NCBI GenBank assembly: GCA_015680635.1
Contig: JAABOA010000171.1
Coordinates: 1-20,128, forward strand
Direction: 5' to 3'
DNA from: Lunasporangiospora selenospora
Lineage: Eukaryota; Mortierellomycota; Mortierellomycetes; Mortierellales; Mortierellaceae
Length of the DNA: 20,128 nucleotides
Positions 11,983 to 19,479 of the stretch are shown here, piece by piece. The translations under genes and the position numbers were made by a program. Numbering within the stretch: the first letter of the stretch is position 1; every line of letters begins with the position of its first letter. The notes beneath the pieces were generated by a model that was given only the letters and a program-made list of their open reading frames with translations, was not told the origin of the DNA and made no database searches.

Positions 11983-12260
11983 TCCATTGCTTGTGCTCCT
12001 CGCATTGCATTGCCCAACTTATCTTCGGATAGTAGAGTGAACAAAGGCAATGAGGTTAAAGAAACCAACATTTCCCCCTATTTTTGTTGCTTTTACGATT
12101 CCTTCTTAGAGACCACTAATGCATTCAGTACAAACACGTCATACAACAACCAAGAACCTTGTATTCGGGTGAGGAAATTATGGTAGCGGGTGATTTTTGT
12201 CTATTACTACTGCCTTTAGATCCACTTTCTTAGGTCTCCTCGATAACTATGTCTCCGTAT

Positions 12261-14610
12261 TCAAGCCCCTTGGAGCCTTCTAAGCCTCTTTCGCTTCTTA
12301 GTGATGGCGCTTGCAGCAATGACAAAGATAGCCATGCCGTAGGAATTCATTCGATATTGCGAGCAAAAGTCGTCGACTAACATCTTGAGACTACAGCCCT
12401 AAATACGTCATTAAGAGTCAAAACCATACATTTGTCAGTCAGTCGAGAATATTGACGAACAATTAGGTTGTTTAACCTATCCATCGAACATCCTGATTTT
12501 CCCAGTATCTACGATATAGACAAAAGGTCACCTCGCAATACTTGATCGCCTGCTGGCCAAACTCAATAGTCTCGACCATGATATCAAATGAAATAGGATC
12601 CCTGACTTTCTTTTTGATCTTGCCTTTAACATTGTGCCCACTATTAATACAGTGCTCAGGGTCATTAGGTGTCGATATAATCCCGCTTCTCTTTGCAGCA
12701 GTAGTTTCAATGAAATCTTGAATTCGCATCGAGTCTTCATGTTGCTTGATCATAAGTGCACCCCATTGCTGCTTCTGTTCGGCAAGATTTTGATCCGACT
12801 CTTGCCTTCGCCGTTCTGCGAGCTGATTAAGCCAATCAAACGCACCGACAAATTCAAAGGCTGATGAGCCATTTGGTGCCATAGATTCGCCTGCTGTCGA
12901 CGGTGGGTGTATTGAGGAGACAGGTGATGTCGACAACTCCGCCGACTTCAGTACTTGGGAACCAGTCTCTTGTCGTGAAAGTAGAATTTCCCGGGCAACT
13001 TCCTCTGAAGAGATGCGTCCAGGTCTTGAAAATGGTATTAGAGATTTTGAATTGACGAGCAAAGGAGAATTGTCCGTGGATGGGGTGATCAAGTCTTCCG
13101 CAGTATCGAATATGACAGTACCGCTTGGAGATTTTGACATATTGACTCTGTAGCTCAGCGGCTGGTCGTCCGATATATCGAAACTGATGAGAGATGGTAC
13201 CTTTGTAGTATCATCTGACTTGTTCCAGGGCCCATCAGCCAAGGTAGATGAGGGAGGTGTGGCTGTGACGCTCCTATCCATTCTCATCGATAGAAAACTT
13301 TGCGATATCGACAACCCTGGCGCATCGTCGCTGTTGTCATTATCAAGTAAACTTGACACAGGAGCCTGTGAAATATGTGGCGGCATCTCTGAGTCCTGAG
13401 GAGTGTCAAAGTTTGGATGCAGGGTTATCTCAGGGCAGGAGCGTGGCATATCACTCTTTAGGCGTGTTCCTGGAAGTGACACTCGACTTGGTAACTTTGA
13501 GGCGCACTCTGCTGAGGTCCATACGTCTTCTTCTGTGTCCTTTGGATCCACCCTAGACTGGAATGACGATCTGTTGCGCTCCATATCATGATCTCCTATC
13601 CACGAATCCTGATACTCGTCGTTGGAGAATTCATGTTGGGTCATCGAGCTCTGCTTTTTTTTCCACTCATCCTCAGTTGCCCACACATGAGGACCATCAT
13701 TCTTGTCACGGATCTGCCTGGTGCGACGAGCGCGTACAAGATCTTCTGGGGCCATGTACTCCTGACTATCATGCATACTGTACTCCGGACCCTCGTTAAA
13801 ACTATCGTCGGCATGGATCTCTCCCTCTAATCCGCCATAGGACTCCGGGATGAAGGTTCTGGGAAGTGGCGAGTCTGTAGAGGCTCTTGAACGCTCCTCG
13901 TCCGACAGAGATTCGACTTCTTGAGTGCGGCTGGCGCCTGACGGGATATCAGCTGAACCAGTTGCATCAGAGTTATCTTGCTCCTGGTTTAGCACAAACC
14001 AGTCGTCTCCTCTTCGGTACCAGAACTGTGTTGTCCGCTGTTGGTCCAGGGCATGATTGTTGTACCCAGCATCGTAATAGGGCATTACGGGTTTTGGCTT
14101 TTCTCCCCAACTCTTACACTGATCCCGCTGTGGTCGTTGGCCGTCGCTCTCGTCAAAAGCCTTGAGCTTCTTTTTGGGAAGGATAATATCTTGGGTATTC
14201 TTATCCTTGGCCCAATAACGTGTGTTTTCGTCCAGTTTGATCTGCGGTTCCTCTTCTTCCTCACGCCAATTAACTGAAGACTCCCATGCCAGATCCTGAC
14301 TGGTGTTCCAAATGTCATCCTGAGAATGATTGATGGCTCTGTTAATGGTCTCTCCATTAAATGAATGCTGTCCTTTAGACCATGCATCATGAATGTTTTC
14401 ACAATTGATAAAGCTGTCGCTGCGGTCATTATTGGGGACGTTGTTCCGGTATCGCTGTTGGTCAAATGCAGAGGTGGAGGCCAAAGATTGAGCTTCGCTG
14501 TTGTTGAGAGCCTCAAGGTTGAATTGAAAAGACCAGTTCTGATTCTGATGTGTAGAACGGTAAGGGTATTCCGGTCGGCCTTGTATGTCCTTCATGGCTA
14601 AAACATTCAT
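12261..14610 (-). CDS. large disordered orphan protein with C-terminal coiled coil (proposed 2 exons, ~738 aa)
   Basis: I do not recognise a family. The open frame 14610-12472 (712 codons) is far longer than chance allows. Residues 1 to about 590 are rich in Ser, Asp, Glu, Gln and Asn with no predicted fold: Gln/Asn-rich near the N-terminus, Ser/Pro/Thr-rich at about 380-590. Residues about 591-640 (from FDWLNQLAERRRQES) look like a charged helix or coiled coil. KGKIKKKVR (about 662-670) is a basic, NLS-like patch. The unspliced frame ends in 19 residues (VTFCLYRRYW...) that look intronic. A donor (GAG/GTGACC, after 12532) and acceptor (tatttag, ending 12399) give a 133-nt intron and a last exon, 12398-12261, of 45 codons ending in KKRKRLRRLQGA. 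The start is uncertain: Met1 is at 14610, Met6 (14595) has a better context (gccATGA), and a 5' exon is possible. Existence of the gene is firm; its ends and role are not. Confidence 0.85.
12399..12531 (-). other. proposed last intron of the orphan gene (133 nt)
   Basis: On the minus strand the donor is AG/GTGACC and the acceptor is tatttag/GGC. CTGAC and CTTAAT branch-point-like motifs lie upstream of the acceptor. Both flanking exons are in phase 0. Size and style match the phosphatase introns. The donor is not ideal (GTGAC rather than GTGAG), so this is inference. Confidence 0.55.
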
Positions 14611-14665
14611 AAGAGAGGGGGATGGTCAACAAGACGCAAGTCTGGCGGTAACAATGAAGGTACAC

Positions 14666-14735
14666 TAGAACTGGACAAAGATCGCTTGCCCCCTTTCTTA
14701 GATCCAGATTCATCTGAGCATTCAGAACGGACCAT
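14666..14735 (-). other. possible 5' coding exon or 42-codon upstream ORF of the orphan gene
   Basis: An ATG at 14735 (context acaATGG) opens a 42-codon frame that ends at 14607, overlapping the ATG of the large ORF. Its first 24 codons are Ser/Lys/Glu-rich (MVRSECSDESGSKKGGKRSL), like the orphan protein itself. Splicing from GTGTAC at 14665 to tgttttag at 14599-14598 (68-nt intron) would join it in frame just before Met6, adding 24 codons (about 757 aa in total). The donor is weak. Otherwise the frame is an upstream ORF that could lower translation of the main ORF. Confidence 0.35.
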
Positions 14736-15033
14736 TGTTAGTGCCCTGCCTGGCAGAGTCTACAGTGGAAGGCCAAGGCATTATTGTGGGTATCGGGCGA
14801 TAGTCTATGTGTGGAGCTGAAATGAGGTCCAATTCGATGCCACTGTGGAAAGAATGCGAACTACAGTTAGTAAAGAGCAGTCAAGCTCTGTTTGGCCTGT
14901 GCTTTTCCCGCCCCACCCTACTCCCTCTCTAAGCACTGGAGAAACAAGTACATCATACCCTGGCCGGTATGCATGACAGTAGTCGGTCAAGGAACTGTGA
15001 AAGAGAAACAACAAGACCATACGAACTGTGAAT

Positions 15034-15134
15034 GTGTGCAGTACACAATGGACATCCCAGGAAAGTGACGGGTGGACAGTGGGAGGTGTGCAGTTCAGTG
15101 CACAAAGACCACCCTGCGGGGACCCTTTTGTGCA
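15034..15134. promoter_or_regulatory. cluster of TGTGCA/GTGCAC dyads upstream of the orphan gene
   Basis: Three related dyads lie within 100 bp: GTGT-GCAGT-ACAC at about 15034-15046, TGTGCA-GTTCAG-TGCACA at 15087-15104, and the palindrome GTGCAC inside ttttgtgcacgat near 15129. Together they lie 300-400 bp upstream of the orphan gene's 5' end. No factor is assigned. Confidence 0.3.
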
Positions 15135-15160
15135 CGATGATGGCCAGTCATCTATGAACG

Positions 15161-15168
15161 CTGATTGG
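15161..15168 (-). promoter_or_regulatory. CCAAT box (CCAATCAG) upstream of the orphan gene
   Basis: The minus strand reads CCAATCAG, a good match to the Hap2/3/5 (NF-Y) site RRCCAATCA in its core. It lies about 430 bp before the upstream ATG at 14735 and about 550 bp before the main ATG. The position is plausible for an activator site, but the motif is short. Confidence 0.3.
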
Positions 15169-15570
15169 TTCACAAGCTAACCCAGACAAGGACATGTCTG
15201 TTGAGTGCTGAGAAGTATCAGCCTGGACTCGGAGACCCAGCCTTCACTTTTTGAAAACAGACCTTCAAACCAAACAGGTTTCCTTATTCGGCTATTCAGA
15301 AGAGGTTGGGTTTCCAAGCCTAACATCAGTCAACGCGGCCACGATGTTTGTTGTGCGCCTGATGCGCGGTTGCCTTCTCTGTTTTGGCGTTGGGTGTCGT
15401 GTGTGTTCTGTGCAGCGTGCGAGCCTCGTCCGCCTGCGCCTCAGTATGAGACAAGCAATCAGAGGTCCTCTCCTCAGCCTCGCCTGCTCTCCTCTTTCTT
15501 TGCCACGAACACGCCGACCCTCTGATCTCTCTTCTCTCTCCGCCCACTCATCACTTCATCTGAATCTTAC

Positions 15571-15978
15571 CCTGCCCAAAGGCCAAGTCTCAAGTACACG
15601 TAAGATCTCTTTACAGCCATCCAGACTAGAATCATCGTCATCGAGATCATGCCCTTGTCGCTGGTGAACTCGCATCTTCGATTCCTCTGCTCGTTGCTGC
15701 AGGACCTTGCGAAGAGCAATTAGTCCACAGGCAGGACGAGCGAGATGCCATTGCTGTTGTAGGATATACATGCTGCCCAAAGATGCTTTACTTTAACTTC
15801 CAACACGCGCATTCGCTCTGGGGAGTCTCATAATCTCCTTTCCCAACAATGTGCTGCCCCGCGCGACCCTTGTTTTCCTCTTGACGTGTTCGCTCATCTT
15901 ATGGGCCTTCCAGGAGAACATGGACCATATGACCGATGTATAAATTTTTTCTGTGTTTTGCTCACGCACCCACTGCAT
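15571..15978 (-). CDS. weak coding candidate or pseudogene with one in-frame TAA
   Basis: Unrecognised. On the minus strand an ATG at 15978 opens a 61-codon frame (MQWVREQNTEKIYTS...) closed by TAA at 15795-15793. The same frame is then open again to a good donor, AGG/GTAAGA, at 15570, through a segment with coding-like codons (LQQQWHLARPACGLIALRKV, then an acidic DLDDDDSS stretch). The second part has its own ATG at 15771. It may be a small spliced gene starting there, a gene broken by a nonsense change, or chance. Against it: the next exon is not identifiable, and the minus strand downstream is purine-rich repeat-like sequence. It would be divergent from the phosphatase gene. Confidence 0.25.
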
Positions 15979-16360
15979 GGCACAGGCAGTGGTCAAGTAG
16001 AGGAATAAAAAAAAAGGCGGACGATGAAGCTATGGGAAATGCCCATGTGGCAGGCTACGACAGACAAAGACTTGTCAACATTTCACAGCAGACATGGACA
16101 ATGACCCTATGACGACAACATCGACGCAGTTTCACAGATAGCTGGCTGATTCTCTTGGTTCTGTCTCTCATCTGAGCTCGCCATCACAGGATGACTCACT
16201 CGACATTCATTTTCTCTATTGAATCACTGTAGTCCCGCAAGCAAAGGACCCCAACAGGCCGAAAGACGACTGCTGACCAACTGACCCGTGAGCGTGTCCT
16301 CTTCTGTCAAGAACCACCCCACCTCTCCCTTCGCCGTCCACCGACTACAGAAACGCGACC
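15979..16360. other. phosphatase promoter region
   Basis: 382 bp between the minus-strand candidate and the phosphatase ATG. It contains an A9 run at about 16007-16015, the TGACTCA site at 16192, and a C/T- and CACC-rich leader near 16310-16340. No TATA box is convincing. No gene is seen. Confidence 0.6.
16192..16198 (+). promoter_or_regulatory. TGACTCA (Gcn4/AP-1-type site) upstream of the PP2C gene
   Basis: A perfect TGACTCA lies about 165 bp before the phosphatase start codon. In fungi this core is bound by bZIP factors of the Gcn4 (amino-acid starvation) and Yap/AP-1 (oxidative stress) groups. A 7-mer is expected about twice by chance in 20 kb on both strands, so only its position supports it. 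Confidence 0.35.
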
Positions 16361-18612
16361 ATGGGCCAAACCCTCTCGTCGCCAATCACCGACAAGCACT
16401 CGTCCTCTGACCATGACAATCGGTTCGCATACGGAGCCTCTGCTATGCAAGGATGGAGAGTCAGTATTGACCTCGTGTCTCTGTGCCGACTACTCTGTTT
16501 TGCTTTGTTTTTGTTGTTGCCCATTGCTGCGCGGGATTTCTGGGGCAGCGCTTTAGGTTCCCTGCCCTTGTGCCTGTTATTTGTGCAGGAATCAGATGAA
16601 GTTTCACAGTGTCTTTAGTTGACCTTACCGATATGGAACGAACATGTTCCCAAACTTTTATGGCTTCCTGGCTGTATGCACATGCTGTAGTCTGGCCAGG
16701 CGCCCTATTGTCACCCTTAACTCGGCGATCTTGCCTTTTGTTTCGCTTCACCATCAATTAGCCATGGAAGATGCCCACACCACTTTGTTAGACATCGAGG
16801 ATTCGAATGGAACTGCATTCTTTGCTGTCTATGACGGCCATGGAGGTGAGTTTTTCCCAATTTTCGCTACCTGCGAAGGTCACTCGACCTTAGAGAAACA
16901 GCTTAGTACTCTCAATGCTCCTGAAAATCTTACGCTCCTTTGCTTTGTTTCTTTCTATTAGGCCCTAACGTCGCAAAGTACAGCGGCGAAGGATTGCACA
17001 AGAGGATTGTAAACGATAGTGCATTTGCTAAAGGCGACTATACCGCAGCAATCAAGAATGGATTTCTGGAAATGGATAGAGCCCTTCGTTATGGTACGTC
17101 TTGAACAGCGGGACACAGCCTAATTCGTCTAAAGGCTAAAAGCATTCTTCGCTCCGGTCTACAAATGGCCTCGTTGCATATCAACTGACGACCTTGCTTC
17201 GCCATTACCCTGTTCTATTCTTTTAGATCCTGAATATGGAAATGATTCCTCTGGATGCACAGCTATCACTGCTACCGTCACCAACAAGAACGTACTTTAT
17301 GTGGTAAGAAACTCTTCGATCAAAGACTCCCTTGTAGCTACCTAACTAACTCTTCGAGGAGCGAAGATGGCCAATCTAACACGCTAATCTCTCAGAGACC
17401 ACCCTAACAACTTTTGTAAGCGTAACTCGATTAACTAACTGCCTCCTGTGAACTACTGACTGATGAATAATAGGGCAATGCAGGCGATTCACGCGCAGTC
17501 CTTGGCACCGATGGAGCCGCCATCGCGCTTTCAAATGATCACAAGCCCGTCAATAAAGGTAAGCTAGCACAAGCATTACCACTTATTGCCAGGAATGAAA
17601 GTTTAAGGCATATAACTAGGCAGCAACTTGCTATGCCCACTTTTGTCTTCTTTGTACATATTAACACGTAAACCCAACCTCTGATTATTATTTTTATCGA
17701 ATAGCGGAAGCAAGACGTATTGTTGCAGCTGGAGGTTTTGTGGAGTATGGTCGAGTTAATGGTAGTCTTGCACTTTCCCGTGCCCTTGGAGACTTCGAGT
17801 TCAAACAAAATGCCACACTCGGGCCTGATGACCAAATTGTTACTGGTAGGGAACCATGCCATGAACTTGAAGATACGCTTGCTTTAGTTGACGAGTTAAT
17901 TTTGCTGACTTGTCGTTTTCTCAACTCTATAGCCAACCCTGTGATTGTGGAGCACAAACTGACCGATGATGACGAACTTATCGTTTTGGCTTGCGATGGT
18001 AAGCTGTAATATTTTCTCCGTTCACACTTCTGACCATTGCCTCATGGTTAGTGACAATACATCTAACTGTTGGGTTTGGAAATTTACCTAGGCATCTGGG
18101 ACTGCATGAGTTCACAAGAAGTTATCACCTTTGTACGCAAGGGAGTTGCGGAGGGTCACTCTCTGGATAAACTGTGTGAGATGACTATGGACCGTTGCTT
18201 GGCAGTGGATAGTGGATTAACAGGTGTCGGCTGTGACAACATGACTATGGTAATTGTCGCATTCCTGAACGGAAGGACGGTCGAAGAATGGCAGCAGCAT
18301 GTTGCCAGGCGTGTTGCTGTGCGTCTCGGACCCCCAGACTCGACTATCCGGGCAAATGGTGATGAGGATCCCGAAGTATTCAATGAGAAGCCGGTAGCTA
18401 TAGTGGAGACGGACTCTCAAGACAAACTTGATGAAGATGAAGAGAAGGCAGATGCTGCAAGCCCTGAAACTCCTCAACCCGAGGCTGAGGCTGAGAAGCC
18501 AGTGGACGAGAACCCGACGCAGGAAGTGAGCCCAGAGAGCGAGAAGCCAGCTCAGGACGAGAAGGAGAAAGCGGCATTGACCACTGATACAGCAGCAAAC
18601 CATGATAAATAG
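16361..18612 (+). CDS. PTC2: PP2C-type Ser/Thr protein phosphatase, PTC2/PTC3-like (8 exons, 402 aa)
   Basis: Metal-dependent (Mg/Mn) phosphatase of the PPM/PP2C family. Fungal Ptc2/Ptc3 dephosphorylate stress MAP kinases and checkpoint kinases (family knowledge). Proposed exons are 16361-16463, 16762-16845, 16962-17093, 17227-17303, 17474-17558, 17705-17845, 17933-17998 and 18092-18612. All introns are GT-AG, phases agree, and 1209 nt are coding. Motifs seen: MGQ at the start (a possible N-myristoylation site), MQGWRVTMEDAH (29-40, metal ligand region E37/D38), DGHGG (59-63), SGCTA (115-119), GNAGDSR (133-139), DHKP (154-157), [15 protein letters not shown] (179-193), LACDGIWD (226-233, metal Asp D229) and GCDNMT (276-281). 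Residues 320-402 form an acidic Glu/Pro/Lys-rich tail, probably disordered. The start is fixed by the family-typical MGQ N-terminus and a good context (gaccATGG). All catalytic motifs are intact. Naming it PTC2 rather than PTC3 is conventional; the two yeast paralogues are not distinguishable here. Confidence 0.96.
16464..16761 (+). other. PP2C intron 1 (298 nt) with competing donors
   Basis: This is the longest intron of the phosphatase gene; the others are 87-170 nt. Two GT donors lie 4 nt apart, GTCAGT at 16460 and GTATTG at 16464. Only the downstream one joins in frame to the acceptor at 16760-16761, giving the conserved WRVTMEDAH. The upstream donor would shift the frame and reach a stop within about ten codons. 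If the intron is retained, the frame stays open to 16618. Confidence 0.85.
17304..17473 (+). other. PP2C intron 4 (170 nt) containing a possible microexon
   Basis: The intron runs from GTAAGA at 17304 to TAG at 17471-17473 and separates LYV132 from GNAGDSR. Inside it is a second complete acceptor (ctctcag, ending 17395) and a second donor (GTAAGC at 17416, the same hexamer used by introns 5 and 7). Branch-point-like CTAAC motifs lie before both acceptors. This would define a 20-nt exon at 17396-17415. Constitutive removal of the whole 170 nt is required for a functional enzyme. Confidence 0.8.
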
Positions 18613-19310
18613 GAGAAAAGTGCTGTCTAACCTGGGACTCTATTATTAACCGGCGGTACCAAAAATCTCGAGTATGCTTTGACGACTCTAACACAACAAC
18701 CAATCTCCTAGACCGTCTCCGCTCTCTGTTGCTCATCTTTTATGCGCTGTGTTCGCCTCGAATCCCATAGTGAGAACAATCTAGTCACGTTGTCTATAAA
18801 GAAATCCATCGCCACACTCATGAATGTCCACTATTGCGAGCCTTTCAGTGCTGGCAACTATTAAAGTGTTTTTGTTTCACTTCCCTCGTACTCCTTGGTA
18901 CATGCCGTACTCACGTCATTATTCCCTGCAGCTTCCTCCAACTCCTATTCGTTACTACACCTTAACCCACACCTACTATCCTGGTTCATCGTTCGGGCCC
19001 ACGTTAGTCTCATCTGTTGCTCTTCTTCATAGTCTCACACTTGAGTTGTATGGATACCTATACTCTTCAATGTCGCTAAGGAGGGAGAAGGTACCGAGTT
19101 CTAGAGGGTGTTAATACAACTAGAATTGTTGGGCTTGGCACTTCGTCATTGAACGGAAAATCAACCACCGGCGCTGACACATTCTAGAGCTCCTGTAGGC
19201 TAAGTTTACGAGGATGGTGCTCAGCCAAAATGTTGAGAGCATGCAGAATCAGGCGCAGGCGCTTTGGCGGAGGGCAATTCGGCTGTAGTCTGCGCAGAGC
19301 TAAGCCGGCG

Positions 19311-19328
19311 CTCCCAAGCCGTTGGGAG
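19311..19328. promoter_or_regulatory. perfect inverted repeat CTCCCAA-GCCG-TTGGGAG
   Basis: Seven-bp perfect arms with a 4-nt spacer, about 150 bp upstream of the acetyltransferase start. It could be a dimeric factor site or a hairpin. The surrounding 60 bp are GC-rich with repeated GGCGC/GCCGGCG words. No known factor is assigned. Confidence 0.35.
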
Positions 19329-19364
19329 TGAGTATTTTAATGCGGCAGCAAACCTGCCACAAAA

Positions 19365-19394
19365 CTCTCTCTCCCTCTCTCTCTTCTTCTTCTC
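19365..19394 (+). promoter_or_regulatory. pyrimidine (CT/CTT) tract in the acetyltransferase promoter
   Basis: A nearly pure CT/CTT tract lies about 85-115 bp before the start codon, followed by a generally C/T-rich leader. Such tracts are common near transcription starts of fungal genes. No clear TATA box is seen; an AT-rich patch sits at about 19331-19340. Confidence 0.5.
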
Positions 19395-19464
19395 ACTCCG
19401 CAAACCAACCGCCGTCCTTTTTCACCCCCTCCCATCCTTGTCCCTCTGCACTTCTACACACAGC

Positions 19465-19477
19465 CTCTCTCTCTCTC
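19465..19477 (+). repeat. (CT)n immediately before the acetyltransferase ATG
   Basis: CTCTCTCTCTCTC ends two bases before the start codon at 19480. It probably lies in the 5' leader and is a slippage-prone microsatellite. Confidence 0.7.
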
Positions 19478-19479
19478 AA

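Larger units (their letters stand above)
10150..12260. other. gene-poor region, right part, to the orphan gene 3' end
   Basis: About 2.1 kb with the simple repeats and hairpins listed separately. Two overlapping plus-strand frames, 11457-11855 (132 codons) and 11701-11961 (86 codons), cover the same DNA without motifs, and neither is preferred. The orphan gene's 3' UTR should lie just left of 12261; no AATAAA is obvious on the minus strand. Confidence 0.55.
14736..15570. other. intergenic: upstream region of the orphan gene
   Basis: 835 bp holding the CCAAT box and dyad cluster listed separately, plus a C/T-rich plus-strand stretch at about 15480-15560. Overlapping frames of 106-138 codons on both strands around 15205-15667 show no recognisable motif and biased composition. 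I do not call them genes. Confidence 0.5.
18613..19479. other. intergenic: PP2C 3' region and acetyltransferase promoter
   Basis: 867 bp without a supported gene. The left part should hold the phosphatase 3' UTR; no AATAAA is obvious, and a TATAAAGAAA stretch near 18793 is a weak polyadenylation candidate. The right part carries the dyad and CT tracts listed separately. A 96-codon plus-strand frame at 18824-19114 has no recognisable features and is probably chance. Confidence 0.6.

Noticed and set aside
9090-12447. GTCAGTCGAG present three times (9090, 9639, 12438)
   Set aside because: One triple occurrence of some 10-mer is about what chance gives in 20 kb, and the flanks differ.
14805-15173. 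122-codon minus-strand frame directly upstream of the orphan gene
   Set aside because: No coding-like codon pattern, separated from the orphan gene by stops, and it covers the probable promoter with its CCAAT box.
15205-15667. Overlapping plus-strand frames of 106 and 138 codons
   Set aside because: Arg/Ser/Cys-rich products of C/T-rich DNA; two frames compete over the same stretch and neither has motifs.
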